Below, piece by piece: positions 1-14,700 of a stretch of 64,000 bases of DNA. The position numbers were made by a program, and so were the translations under genes. The notes under the pieces were generated by a model. It was given only the letters and a program-made list of their open reading frames with translations. It had not been told where the DNA came from and ran no database searches. The first letter of the stretch is position 1. Each line of letters begins with the position of its first letter. Source of the DNA: Drosophila pseudoobscura (lineage: Eukaryota; Arthropoda; Insecta; Diptera; Drosophilidae); assembly GCF_009870125.1 (NCBI RefSeq), contig NC_046683.1:52467869-52531868 (forward strand), read 5' to 3'.

Positions 1-115
1 GCAGCTGAATCAGCCAATCAGGAGTTGGCGGAGCAACGGACATAACGGCAAAGGCAGCAACAGCATCAGCAGTAGTAGTGCGAACAGGAGAAACACCGTA
101 ACTGAGCCCTGTAAA

Positions 116-2968
<2,853 letters not shown>

Positions 2969-4122
2969 GAGAGCCAGGGTGCTGAGAAGCACGGTGCATT
3001 TTTTCTCACATGCGCAACGCATGCTCCAATCAGCGATAAGAATAACACTGCAACAAATACCAGCAACCAACCAACCATAACTCCCACAAAAAGTTTCTCA
3101 ATCAAAGGTTTAGCAATATTAGAGTAATATCGACAAGCTCAGCAATAATGTACTTTTAATGATCGCTTTTTGTGCAATTAATGCAGATTTTTGCTCAATT
3201 TGTTGTAGTTTGTAGTTTGTGCCCATAACGCATGATGTATCGTCTAGATCTTAAGAGAGATACATACATATATTATATATTTATTGGTCGTAGCAAGTAA
3301 AAAATGCATAGAAACATGCTCTGTTTTAACTCCAGGCATACACTTTAATTTATAAGCGCAGCAATTTATATAAATATATTTTAATAAAGTTTATATCTTG
3401 TAAGTACAATAAAAAATAACTATTCAATTATTTTAATTGCAATTGATGGAATATAGTTACCTACCTACACTGCTTCATACGTATGCACCAACAGAATATA
3501 CTCTTCTACTGGGTATGAAACCGCAAACATCGACAGTGTTGTAAAGCGTTGCGAGCCAGAAGAACAACAAGCCGGCATTCAGTTTGGTTCACAAAACAGA
3601 AGAGTTAATTATAGCATTTAAATAGGAAACAGCTGCCTGTTGTGTGTGAGTTTATTGTCAAACAAAATTATTTTTACAGACTACAAAATGTACTGATAAA
3701 CAGGGAGAGCTGAGTGAATATAGAAGCTGCATGGATATTTTCGCTTTCGTTGCTGCTTCGACTTCGATTCATTCAATTACACACTGACAACCATAGAATA
3801 TATTGCCAGCCAACCCATTGGATTGATAAGCATTGAATTGTGCTTATCATTACGGAAGCGATACCAACAACAAGTGAACGGGTTGCGTTGTATGTGCCGC
3901 ATTATAGCGAAGAACTAGACTTATTGAAAGAGAAATACATCGAAATTTTGACTGCGTGGCCGCGAACTGTGTTGGTGTGAGTGTGTGTGTGTACATGTGC
4001 CACGATTTGTGGGTGCGTCCCCTTCTGCTAGCGGGGAGGCGTTCCGTGTCGGTAATAATAGTATCAACCGAAACTAATCAAGCCTACGTGTATTTCATTT
4101 CAGAGAAGTTAGCGAGTGCAAC
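2969..4122 (+). other. 3' UTR of the R3HCC1-like gene, intergenic DNA and 5' UTR of Jafrac2
   Basis: The segment after the stop at 2968 is AT-rich and contains a polyadenylation signal AATAAA at 3383-3388, so the upstream transcript probably ends near 3.4 kb. The part from about 3.5 kb to 4122 is the promoter and 5' leader of the peroxiredoxin gene. A 3' splice site TTTCAG just before 4104 suggests that the leader is spliced. No further coding potential seen. Confidence 0.6.
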
Positions 4123-5044
4123 ATGTACAAGTACTTAGTCGTCCTACTACTGGCCGCTGCTATCGTCCTGGCCGCCAAGCCCGACGATGGCGAATCCTGC
4201 TACTCTTTCGCCGGTGGATCTGTATATCCCGCTGAGGAGCCGAAGGGCGATCACCAGCTGCAGTACACCAAGGCAGTCAGTAAGTGTGGACCGACCTCAT
4301 ATGGCGCTTTTTATGGTACATTCATATTTTCTTTGCTCCCAAAATCAGTTTCGAAGCCAGCTCCTGCATTCGAGGGCACTGCTGTGGTGAACAAGGAGAT
4401 CGTGAAGCTATCGCTCTCCCAATACCTGGGCAAATACGTAGTCCTGCTCTTCTATCCACTGGACTTGTAAGTAGAACTGGATCAGAACCTATTTGATACA
4501 CTAAACTCACCGATGTGTGTTTCCCCAGCACATTTGTGTGTCCCACGGAGATAATTGCCTTCTCGGATCGAATTTCGGAGTTCCGTAAGATCAAGACCGA
4601 GGTGATTGCGGCCAGCGTGGACTCCCACTTTACTCATCTGGCCTGGATTAACACGCCACGTAAGGAGGGCGGCCTGGGCGACGTAAAGATCCCGCTACTC
4701 TCCGATTTGACGCACAAAATTAGCAAGGACTATGGCGTATATCTGGAATCGAGTGGCCATGCGCTGCGCGGTCTTTTTATCATTGATCAAGCCGGCGTGC
4801 TGCGTCAGATCACGATGAACGATCTGCCTGTGGGCCGGTCGGTGGATGAGACCATACGCCTAGTCCAGGCTTTTCAGTACACCGATACCCACGGCGAGGT
4901 TTGTCCAGCTGGTTGGCGACCAGGCGCCGATACGGTAAGCATTCATACATTTCCACATAAAACAGTTGAATGACTGGATATTTGTGTTTGCAGATTGTGC
5001 CCGATCCAGAGGAGAAGACCAAGTACTTTGCTAAGAATAACTGA
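4123..5044 (+). CDS. Jafrac2: Secreted/ER typical 2-Cys peroxiredoxin (Prx4 type)
   Basis: Four coding exons: 4123-4279, 4349-4466, 4529-4934 and 4994-5044 (243 aa, close to fly Jafrac2). Residues 1-17 form a hydrophobic signal peptide. An extra N-terminal cysteine (Cys26, GESCYSF) is characteristic of the Prx4 branch. The peroxidatic cysteine sits in FTFVCPTE (Cys96) and the resolving cysteine in [11 protein letters not shown] (Cys217). The GGLG segment and the C-terminal KYFAKN give the GGLG/YF pair seen in typical eukaryotic 2-Cys enzymes. It reduces hydrogen peroxide and organic peroxides in the secretory pathway. In flies, processed Jafrac2 is known to bind the caspase inhibitor DIAP1. 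Start chosen by the signal peptide and the flanking context GCAACATG. A polyadenylation signal AATAAA lies at 5257-5262. Confidence 0.93.
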
Positions 5045-5980
5045 GGGGGGATCAACGAAGGATATATTTTTCACTCCTACTACCCATACCCAAGCCGAAG
5101 CTCAGTTACATTCCAAATGTTCACGACTGACCGCAATCGAACAATAGACCCCGCATCGCACGAGTCCTTTGTACATATGGCACCGGTCCGCGTTTGTTTT
5201 TTGTATAAAACATATTTTGTTTATTTTACAGATTCATACAGCATAACTGAGAGATAAATAAAATGATGAAGTACATAAGTTATATGCAATGCAAGTGATG
5301 CAATAAGTAATGTGTGTGTGTGGCTCTAAACTAACGAAACCATAAATTTTAGAAAAAATTTTTCATTTATCTGGAATAATGTTAACAATTCGATTTCCAT
5401 TATGTTCATATAAAAATATTCGATAATATGTTGTGTGTCAAATTACAAATAGGTTAACCATTTAGTTAGGTACGCAATTGTTGCTGTTATTAAGTATTCC
5501 TGCTGTGCTCCGATCCGACCTTTGGGTAGAACAAAGCTATGTCGAGGTATATAGATTGGGGAACCGTGGGGGAACAACTAGGACGTCATAAGGCACTCGT
5601 TCTCGTTTTTGTTCGTGTGTGTTTTTCAGTGCTACAGATTTGTGCGATTTAAATGCCAAGCCAGAAAAGGCAACGACTCAGCGGCATTTCAATTAAACAT
5701 TGTGCGCGAGTACATACGATGTATGTATGCAAATCATTCCAATCCATTCCCTCAGAGGGGAGATTCCATTCACATCCAGTTTCGATTTACGCGGGAGATT
5801 CCAAGTTGATCAAAGAGTTGCACGTTCTCATATTCCCAGAAAATGCGGTTGGTTGCGATTAAGTGATGTGTAAAAAAAACCCTAAATGCTATGACGATGC
5901 AACACGTCTAACCACTAAGCAGTCGGCAAATATAATGTGTGTGTGTGTGTTTGTCGATAAATCGAATTGTGGCATCAGGC
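5045..5980. other. Tail-to-tail intergenic region and 3' UTRs
   Basis: The region between the stop codons of Jafrac2 (+) and the scramblase (-), AT-rich with short GT repeats at about 5310-5325 and 5936-5952. It holds the Jafrac2 polyadenylation signal and presumably the scramblase 3' UTR. Open frames around 5609-5862 lack gene-like features. I see no gene. Confidence 0.6.
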
Positions 5981-7313
5981 TTAGTGCTCGTAGTAGACCA
6001 CATCCTAGAATGTACAGTATGGAGAGCATAAGGCGAGTATAAACCACAGTAACATGACCGAAAGAGTACTTACAATCAGAAAGAGTGCTGCAAATATGAG
6101 GGCCTTCATGCGCACATCCAGATTCAGGGGAAACGTGACGCTAAAATAGTCTGCATCGGTGAACAGCTCTCTGCCCAGGCCCGACCACTGTTTGCTTATC
6201 TTTCCGATCTCCTCGTTATTGGCGCTCAATACCTACACAGTACAAATTATAATAGGCGTCTGATATTTTATGTTCCGCATTAATCGGGCATTCGCACAGA
6301 CACACATACAGCATATAGACACTGATAAACAAATGCAGTAAATATCTGAATTAATTGACTCTCTTACGTACAGTCAGACATATCGCCATGACGTCATGAC
6401 GGCCCTGACTGCAGTGGCTGTACCCCGATATTTACATACATATGTATACACACAGTATGTACTATATATAGTGAGTGTGTGTGTGTGAATGTATACCCAC
6501 TTGTTGGGCGGCGTGCTAACCTTGAAATTGGTATCACTGAAGCACTTGCAGGGGCAGATGGGGCCCTCGATGTGCAAAACAGTATCGCCAAACGAGTTCT
6601 TGATGTTGAATTTTGGTCGTAGGAATGTGCAGACCTGCTCCACTGTTCCAATAACCTGTCCCGGCGGCGCCGACACCTCCACAGCGTTCAAGCAGTCAGG
6701 GAAGCAGCAAAGCAAATCGCAGCGAAACGGACGGGTTAGGTGCAGTACCTCGTTCTGGAAGTTGTCCAGGATCTTCATCTCGAAGGGCCGCGCTCTGCCC
6801 AGCATGTTACGGGTACAGCAGTCGCTCTCCTCGTAAGCGAAATAAACATTCTGTCCCAGTGAATTTTTAATTTTGAAGCGGTTCTTCGTCTCGAAGCCGG
6901 TGAGGAGCTCCAGTTTTTCGATTTTCTGTGACACCAGCAATTGATCCAGAGCCGTCAGATATTCGAGTCCTTGGGGACAGTTGGGCATGCCCACGGGTAT
7001 TGACATCCAGTTCTCTGGAATGGGGCGTAGTTCTTGATTATCTATACGCTATCCTATATCCATATGCGTCAAACATTAGCATCAATTGCCGAAAACAGAA
7101 AATCAACATTTTTTAACACACGCCCAAACACACAAACGCACAAATCTGTGCATGTATTGCAGCCTACGCATAGTTCATAGAAGAAAATAACGATATACAC
7201 GCACCAGGTCCAGATGGTATCCTGACAGCATCTGCAGACGTGGGCTGACGCACCACAGTATCGTCCTGAGGAACGTCCTGAGGCACCTCCTTGTACTCTT
7301 TCATCTGCATCAT
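5981..7313 (-). CDS. scramb2: Phospholipid scramblase
   Basis: Minus strand, four coding exons: 7205-7313, 7014-6497, 6232-6074 and 6004-5981 (269 aa). The core matches the scramblase family throughout: [19 protein letters not shown], the cysteine-rich block around [35 protein letters not shown] (the Asp-rich, EF-hand-like calcium segment follows ISKQW) and the C-terminal membrane helix after [11 protein letters not shown], ending DVVYYEH. Scramblases move phospholipids between leaflets in a calcium-dependent way. The N-terminal region is short (about 37 residues before the core), which fits fly scramb2 better than the longer scramb1; the symbol is therefore inference. The third exon must use the donor after TGG at 6497 to keep phase with the next exon; the stronger-looking GTGGGT three bases earlier would bring in a stop. 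Confidence 0.88.
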
Positions 7314-7354
7314 TTTCGTCGCTGCTGCAAACAAATTTTTAAGAATTCAGCGCA

Positions 7355-7490
7355 ACCAGTGTGACCGCGGATTTATCGATAAGACGTACTGTTTTCTCCT
7401 TAGATATATACCAAAAGTACGTCACAAATTGTATATATACCGTAAATATACTGACAAATAATTCCATCCTATTCCTTGATTTTGATATTC
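7355..7490 (-). promoter_or_regulatory. Housekeeping-type core promoter of the scramblase gene
   Basis: Read on the minus strand, this stretch contains GTATATTT-like elements (forward AAATATAC near 7444-7451, ATATACC near 7405-7412), a DRE (TATCGATA at 7374-7381) and GGTCACACTG (forward CAGTGTGACC at 7357-7366). These match the known Drosophila core-promoter motifs Ohler 6, DRE and Ohler 1/M1BP in a plausible order. They end about 44 bases upstream of the ATG. The same arrangement recurs upstream of iPLA2-VIA. Confidence 0.7.
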
Positions 7491-8712
7491 GGATGAATAG
7501 ATGTGGTGGCGAGAAAATCAATGTGACCGCGGATTTGTAAATGTGATTGTAAGCTTTTTACGTTTTCAGATATTTGTTTCTGATTTCTTTTGTGGCCCAG
7601 CGTATTTTAATGTATGGGTGCATGGGTATGGGTATTACTGGCCGCTTCTGATATTGTGGGACAAGCGTCTTCAATAAGAGCCAACTCTAAAAATGCTAAA
7701 GTACAGGGTATGTGAGCATAGAAACCAAAAATAAAATAGTCCACAAATGCCAGCAACGTAATAATGGTGTACACCAATACATTAAAATCCTCTGGACCCT
7801 CAAGAGAAACAGGTAAAAAAACGAAACACAAATTTCAGTTCTAGCGGCAGGCAATACTAATACAACACGCAAAGTACCCTATAATTAAAATTACATTAAA
7901 AAAAAGGGTCAACAAAATATTAAATTTGTACATGGTAACTACACGGTAACTACATATTTACAAATCCGTTTTTCCATGAGTATGCCGAATTAAAGCCTTG
8001 TGACACTAGACTTAGCTAACCTTGATGCGAAGAGAGAAATGGCTTCAGAGAGAAAACCCAAAATTAGTGTTCTTAGCCGTCTCCAGACACATCTGAAGAG
8101 CTGAAGCAATATTTGTTATAGTTATTATATTTATTTATATATTTAGTTATATTTTCATGCACACAGAGCCAGCCAGCCAGAAAAATTGCATCTGAAAAGT
8201 TTAACAATCGATCATTTCTGCCGCAGCGCCGCCACCAGCTTAACTGGAAATCCAAGCTGACGAACTATCTCTCTTTCTCTCTCTCACTGCATGCTTTACG
8301 AAATGAGTCTGTTTCTGTTTCTGTTTTTGCTGTTGGTCGATTAGCAAAGTCTATTGTCATATGGCCATTAAACTAAAACAGAAATGAATATGTAAGATAT
8401 TAATTTCATGTTAAATGTAAAATACATGGTGGAGCTACAAGCAGTGCTGCCAGAATTTCAGAGTCAATATAAGCTAGATTCGAAAACTATATCTGCAATC
8501 CCACTTTTAAAAGTGCTAGATATAGCCTGAAATATGCTGAAGAGCCTGAAGTGCAGCACCGACTACAAGAGCAAGAAGCTTGTCTATGTTCACAGGGATA
8601 GGTGGTCCTGGCGGGTGGTGGGGACAGGGACGGTGACCTTTGACCTGGGCAGTGTGAGGGGATCTCTCTGGCTAAATATAATGGGAGCATATCAAAAGAC
8701 TTGTCTGAGCCA
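7491..8712. other. Noncoding DNA upstream of the scramblase gene
   Basis: AT-rich DNA with a second partial copy of the Motif-1 core (TGTGACCGCGGATTT at about 7520-7537). A minus-strand open frame at 7607-7831 is hydrophobic but has no recognisable domain. I see no supportable gene. Confidence 0.5.
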
Positions 8713-8814
8713 TCAGTAGCCACTCTTGTCCGCCGCATGGCCAGGCTCCTCGTAATCGAGGACGAACGAAGGTGTCGTAGACATGTCCCATGGGCCCCCC
8801 AGGGCCTCCGTCAT
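8713..8814 (-). other. Orphan candidate terminal coding exon
   Basis: On the minus strand a 3' splice site (ACTTAG just above 8814) is followed by 33 open codons and a stop at 8713-8715. The peptide begins MTEALGGPWDMSTTP and ends EEPGHAADKSGY. Its base composition is richer in G+C than its surroundings, as for coding DNA. I could not connect it to an upstream exon: the next minus-strand gene (ANKRD54-like) has its own stop at 9705. It could be an alternative last exon of that gene, a remnant left at a rearrangement, or chance. Confidence 0.25.
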
Positions 8815-9704
8815 CTAAGTAGAGTCCAAGAAAGTTTTAAATTCTAACAAATGCATATGTATGTATATGTACATATTCATACATATATGTATGTACATTC
8901 ATACATTTTCAATCAGTTATCAGCTATCAAGTCTCTGCCTACCTCTTTCTCCACTTTTTTTTTGATAAGAAATAAGACTCATCGTATCACTAGGGATCCA
9001 AGAAAATTACACACCTGCACAAATACTATATATAGAAGTTACTTTCTCGATCAGTTATCAACGCACAGAACGTGACTGTTTTCTATGGATTAAGTACCCG
9101 TTTTGGTTTTTGTTTATTGTTCAGAGGATGGGTTTACAATAGACACTTAACGATTTCAATTTTCATTTATGTGTTGTTTTGTTTTTGTTTGGGAGTCACT
9201 TGGTTGGTTAGTTGTAAATAGTATAACTTTTGTTTTGGGTGTTCACAAGAGTTGCAATTGCATCTTTATTACATAACTTGATGTTGTTTTGGCGCGCTAA
9301 ACGTAAAGCTTAAAATGTAATCATAATTGTGGTTTGTTTGTTTTATCAAACAATGAAATCTTAAATGAAATACTTAATAAAAAAGATCGCATGAAACAAT
9401 GTGTGTATGTGTGTGTGTTTGTGGGGTAAGGGGAAGATTGTGTATGTGTGTGAGCGGGTATCGGATCGCGACCAGGAGTCCTGTAGTCTCACACACACGA
9501 TTCCAACGCCAGCTCAACGGCAGCCAAATTAGGAAACGATATACAAACTGCAACGGAACGGAAGTACCCGATTAGTGTCCCTGTTCCCATGGGTCCATCC
9601 ATGGAATCATAATCATTATCATCCTATCCAATACTCACTTATTACTCAACTCATCAAACGCAATTTGAGCCCACTTTCGAAGGGGTTTCTTCGACCGACA
9701 GCAT
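8815..9704 (-). other. 3' UTR of the ANKRD54-like gene and intergenic DNA
   Basis: Below the stop at 9705 the sequence is AT-rich. Minus-strand polyadenylation signals (forward TTTATT) lie at 9265-9270 and 9113-9118, so the transcript probably ends between about 9.1 and 9.25 kb. A TG-rich microsatellite lies near 9395-9425 and a TATG/CATA repeat near 8850-8900. No gene seen. Confidence 0.55.
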
Positions 9705-10682
9705 CTACTTGTTGTTGATGGACAAGCGCTCGACGCTGGCCAGAAGCTCGTCGGCCGTTTGGGAGACAACCTGCTCCTGATCGTCGCTGGTGCTCAGGTT
9801 CTGCAATCTCTTCTCCAGGGCCGAGAGGTCCTCCAGCTCACGCTGCTGCTTGACCATGTAGCGCAAGATCAGCGTTGTCAGCATACACATATCCTCCAGA
9901 ATCTTGGCATGCTCAGGTGTGGGATGATCGTAGCGATTGCGCAGCAGTCGCAGCCTAGCCTCGGCCAGCTCCAGCGGCGATTTTTGGCTACGATCGTACA
10001 TGTGCACACTGGCCCCGCCCTGGAGCAACACGCCCACAACAACATTAAAGTTGTTCGAACTGGCCGAGATGACGGCCAAATGTAGGGGCGTGTTACCCAG
10101 GGAGTCGACCACGTTCGGATTGGCGCCGTATTTCAGCAGCTGCTCTACAATCGGTATGTAGCCCCGACAGGCGGCCAAATGCAGCGGACTCCGATTGTAC
10201 TCGTCGGCGGCATTGGGATTGGCTCCCGCCTCCAGCAGGCGGTTAAGTCCATCAACGTTGCAGGTGGAAGCGGCTGTGCGCAGTCGTCGCCCGTTCGACT
10301 GGGCCAATATGTTGTTGTAGTTGCAGTACGTCTTCAGGCGCTGCATCCGCGGGCGCATCTTGAAACTCTTACTGCTCGAGGGGAGGGTGCTCGGGTGTAT
10401 CAGGCTCGGCAGATAGTCGGTGTTGGCGTTCAGCGGTAGTGGGGGCAAGTGTGGCAGCGCAAAGTGTTCCCCTCGATCTCTGCTCAGCTGGAATGCGTTC
10501 GGATTCAGGTTGGGCCACTCGCCGTGTGTGTTTGGCGATGATGTGGGTGTGGGCGGCATCACTGGCGGCGGAGTTATCATAATGCCCTTCGAGGCTGTGC
10601 TCATGGGCATGGGCATGGCCATTTCAACCTCCTCGCGGGCCGTCTCCACGCCGGAGGAGTCACTGTTGGTGGCCGCGGCCAT
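9705..10682 (-). CDS. Ankyrin-repeat protein, ANKRD54-like
   Basis: Single coding exon on the minus strand, 325 aa from the ATG at 10682. The frame stays open to a GTG 13 codons further upstream, which is not a likely start. The N-terminal 110 residues are Pro/Ser/Thr-rich and disordered. A basic segment (KMRPRMQRLKTYCNYNN) precedes three to four ankyrin repeats (LLEAGANPNAADEYNRSPLH, LLKYGANPNVVDSLGNTPLH, LLQGGASVHMYDRSQKSPLE), and a coiled, leucine-rich tail ends with TADELLASVERLSINNK. The repeat spacing and the tail (human ANKRD54 has a similar LLASFTSLS ending) point to ANKRD54. The mammalian protein is a nucleocytoplasmic adaptor that binds Lyn kinase; the fly function is unknown to me. 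I recall CG10809 as the D. melanogaster counterpart, without certainty. Confidence 0.85.
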   Translation of the reverse strand: MAAATNSDSSGVETAREEVEMAMPMPMSTASKGIMITPPPVMPPTPTSSPNTHGEWPNLNPNAFQLSRDRGEHFALPHLPPLPLNANTDYLPSLIHPSTLPSSSKSFKMRPRMQRLKTYCNYNNILAQSNGRRLRTAASTCNVDGLNRLLEAGANPNAADEYNRSPLHLAACRGYIPIVEQLLKYGANPNVVDSLGNTPLHLAVISASSNNFNVVVGVLLQGGASVHMYDRSQKSPLELAEARLRLLRNRYDHPTPEHAKILEDMCMLTTLILRYMVKQQRELEDLSALEKRLQNLSTSDDQEQVVSQTADELLASVERLSINNK

Positions 10683-11700
10683 TTCCGATTTGTGTGCGTC
10701 CGTTGCGTCGCCGTGAGTCACAATTGTTGCGTTTGTTCACTGAATAGTTTTCTACTTTTGCACGCGCTGACTATTTTTCTGTCTGTATTGTTTGTATTTT
10801 TCTCTATTTTTTTTCCTGTTTACATTTTGCCCACTATCGATACAATGGATGTGCCAAGTATCGACTTGGATTACGATGAATTTCATATCGATGGACACGT
10901 ATGTTCGCCAGCCCTGGCTACTGTTTTTCTCTTTGGGGGTAGTCACCGCGATATACCCTGTATTTTATTTATAACTAATCAATTACATCATTTAAGGTTG
11001 CACATTGTTGCTAATACTTTCTAGAGAATTTTTTTGTGTTGAGAACTTAATTGGGAAGAGTCCGCAGCAGGCCATTATAAATCACAAAACTGGTTTAAAC
11101 ACTTAAAAAGTTTTATTCAAAATTCGTGCTCAATTACATATGCATTTACAAATAAAGCGCCACGGAATGTTTTCCCATCAAATTACTTTGTAGCTCACAA
11201 TTCAATTGGAGGAGAGGATGATGCATGGAGATATACAATAAACGGGCAATAATACAAAAGTAAACGTTTTCAAACTAATTTAAATCATACTTATGACATA
11301 GTACCTACGATACACTCATTTATAAAAAAAAACCTACTACCAATAACACAACATTCAAAGCGTATTTTGTTAGGGTAGTCCTGGAGATAAAGCCTCGTCG
11401 CAACCACTTTCGAGGACGCGAAACCAACGGAATCAGAATTGTACCGTTATTTGTCCAGAACAGTGTTGGGTAAGACAACACACAATTTTTTTGGCTGGGC
11501 GGGTGACTGTTCGGTGAGTCTAAGTGTGTGAGAGTATGGGGGTGTGTGGTGGGCGTTGATTTAGACCGCGAAAAAGTGCTAGAACGCAAAAAAGGCTCGG
11601 AAACAACATTACAATACACAGAGAGAACAGTGGAAACAGTTTGATCTAGCCACACAATAGATGTCTAGAGCTGGGGTGCGGTCTAAATCCGTCTTGCGCG
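10683..11700. other. Promoter of the ANKRD54-like gene and 3' UTR of iPLA2-VIA
   Basis: Upstream of the ankyrin gene lie a DRE (TATCGATA, about 10834-10841) and a further TATCGAT-type site near 10887, typical of fly housekeeping promoters. From about 11.1 kb to 11700 the sequence is the 3' UTR of iPLA2-VIA, with a minus-strand polyadenylation signal (forward TTTATT near 11112). No other gene seen. Confidence 0.55.
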
Positions 11701-14700
11701 CTATTTCAGAAAGTTTATCATTTCTATGATCTTGTTGCGGTTGGCGTGCATGTAGGCCTTGGTGTGCCACAGCATGTTGATCAGCTTCTGGTCATCCTTC
11801 TCGTCCATGGCAATATCCTCGCTCAGCTGCGGGTTGAACCGGAAGTAAGGTATGCCGATGGTGCTACACCAGGCGCGGGCCCGATCTACAACCCGTCCAT
11901 CGGAGCAGGTGGCTTGGTCCACAAGTAGATTGCCTATGCGGATGAATTTCGGCTTAAAAACGAGTCAAATCAGTTGCAAAAATGTTCTTACCAATTGTGG
12001 AAATGCCATAGGCTAGCTTGGCGGTGTCCCAAATGCTCTCCGGTCGGAACACATCGATGTCCTTGAGTTCGGTGACAGGTATGTGGCCCGTACCCAGTGA
12101 AACCACAGCGGAAACGGGTATGGCCTCCGCCTCACGGCCCGAGCTGCGCAATGCCATATTGTATTCGTGTATTTCGGTCATGGCATCCAGCGTGGGATTG
12201 TTGGCAATGAGGCCGCCATCTAGGAAGCGTCCGAATGCGCGGAAGTATGACGGAGCCGCTCCAGTAGCTCGTGCTGCGCGCCACACCAACTGTTCGTGCG
12301 GCGGCGGCGGTGGAATGCGACGGTTGGCTGAGGATAGGATAGGAGCAAGGAATATAATATATATATTTCTGATCGACATATTCCCTTAGATGCTACTCAC
12401 TTATGGATGTGACTATCCCCAGGATGTCGCTGGCACTGGTATAGTTGCGGAAGAGATGTAAATCCACTGGCTTCCGATCCGCCATCACACCGGTGACCAT
12501 AATCTTTGGATGCTTGATATCCGTCATTACATTAAATTCGCCGAGATTATCCTTTAGTATGGTCTCGAAGTACTCACTGGCGTAGGGTCGGGAGCCCACA
12601 AAGCACTGCTCCTTCATGCGCAAATAAAGACCCATGCACTGGCGCATTGTCTTGCCGCAGCCCAAGCCCAGCGCCAGGATACCGCCCGTGCTTGTGCCGG
12701 CAATCCAGTCGAACATGTGTATGATGGGGGTGCGCGAAAGTTTCTCGATTTCGAGGAGCATTTGGACCAGGACAAGGCCACGAATACCGCCGCCATCCAG
12801 GCACAACAGACGTCCGCGTCCATAGGGCTTATCGCCCACCTCCGCCGCAATTGGCGACGTCGGAGATGGCAGCTGCTCTGGGCTAGAAGGTGGTGTGGCC
12901 GCTTTATTCGCCAAACTGCCTGACGAAGTGTCCTTTTTCACCTCGTCGGCGTTCACTTTAGTGGTGAACATGCCCAGCAAGGCGTCCATGATGCTCTGAC
13001 CCTTTAATTCCTTCTCCGTATCGACTACCACCGGCACCCTGACGTATAGAAAAGATAAATTATCCGAGCTGTATATTAGTTTCCATTTTCACGACTCACT
13101 GTGGAGGCGGCTGCTTTTCCATCAAGCCATTGGCCGCTGCGCCCAGGAAATTGCCAACCATTTGGCGGCTGGTGGTAGCCAGCATATTCTCGATATGTTC
13201 ACGTTGCTCCACAGATTCGGGCGCCTCTGGCGGTATGCCATTGTAGGTGCCCTTGGCATTGCAGCCGGGCGGACATTTAGAGCCCGATTCGGTACAGCGT
13301 TTGGCGCCCACCGAATGGAGTATGTAGAGTATCTCGTCCTCCTTGTTGCCACTGGCGTCGTTGCCGACCATGTGGCGCGGGGTCTTGCCATCCTTGTTCT
13401 TTAGATTGATGTCGCATCCAAACACCACCAGGCACTGGACGATCGGCACCAGCTTCTTTTCGATGGCAATATGCAGGGCCGAGTTGCCTTCTTTGTCCAA
13501 CACATCAATGTCTGCATCATGGGCGAGCAGCGTGACGACGCACTCGAAGCGATTCCTGGCCACCATCACGTGCAGGGCAGTGCGGCCATCGAAGTTCGTG
13601 GAGTTGACGTCACACCCCTCCATGATGAGGGCGTGCAGGGTTTCGCGTGAGGAGCACCAGTGCAGCGGTGTGCCGCCGTACTTCATGTCCTGTGTGTAGA
13701 GCTTGCTCACGTTGGTGCGCAGAAAAGAGGCCACCGAGGTGGGTGTCGAGCTCTTGTGCAGCTTGGTGATGTTTTTGGCATTTAGGTTGACATCGGCACC
13801 GGCCAGGAGCAGGGCCTTCACACACTCCGGCTTGTCCGTGACGCAGGCCACATGCAGCGGCGTGTACCCATCCGAATTGAGGTGGTTCAGGTTCACGGTG
13901 CTCTTGTCGGTGAGGAGCTACGGAAGATTAGGGTTAAGTGATGGTCAGAAGCATCGATTGGCTGCTGCTACTCACATTGATGATCTCCTTGGTGGTGCTG
14001 GCTGCATAGTGGAACACCGAATTGCTGTTAATGTCCAGGTGTTCCAGTTTGCTTAGCGGCAGCAATGTTTTGACCATCTCCATGTGGCCCTGCTTGATGG
14101 CCAGCTGGAAGGGCGACATGAGGGAGGTGTGATCGGCTTGGTCCACGCACTGCAGAACTTTGGGGTTGCTGATATATTCCACCAAATTGAAGTACGCCAC
14201 CAGATGAGCGAGCGTCCAAGACGGATTCTCAGTAAGAACATCGCAGGCCTTCTGCAGGCCATTTACATTGTAGAACTAAGTAGCAGATAGCAGAAAAAAC
14301 ATCATAATTGAAGCTTCTTTTAGCGGAAAGCACTTTCTCACCTCCTTGACCATGCTGACAAACACGGGCAGACGTTGCTGGAAAGCATTGAATTTCTCCG
14401 CGGCCTCCTGCTGCTGCGGGGACCGATACAGACTGAAGGATGACGTGTTCGAGTCTGAGGTTAGACGCTGAAGAACAATCTCGTAGACGGGGCGCTTTTC
14501 ATTGCTGTTGTAAGGCGGCGCAAAGAGCATCATGGCATCATCGCGAGCTAGCACCTGGAGGGTTCCTAGGGATTCGCTCTTTATTTCCAAAACCTTGTTT
14601 GGTGGCTGGTCTCCCCCTAGCAGGCGCTGAAGAACTGTTTGGGGGAAAAGGGTTCAAGAATCATGGATAAGAGAGAGATTTCCGAAAGAGACGAGGGAAC

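Noticed and set aside
6497..6502. Stronger-looking donor GTGGGT at 6500 for the scramblase exon
   Set aside because: It gives a phase that hits a stop in the next exon; the donor at 6496 keeps the family alignment.
10683..10721. Extension of the ANKRD54-like frame to 10721
   Set aside because: The upstream codon is GTG, not ATG. Initiation there is unlikely, so the ATG at 10682 was chosen.
10846..10899. Plus-strand ATG followed by an 18-codon acidic peptide and a GTATGT donor
   Set aside because: It overlaps the DRE-type TATCGAT sites of the ankyrin gene promoter, and no downstream plus-strand exon exists before minus-strand genes.
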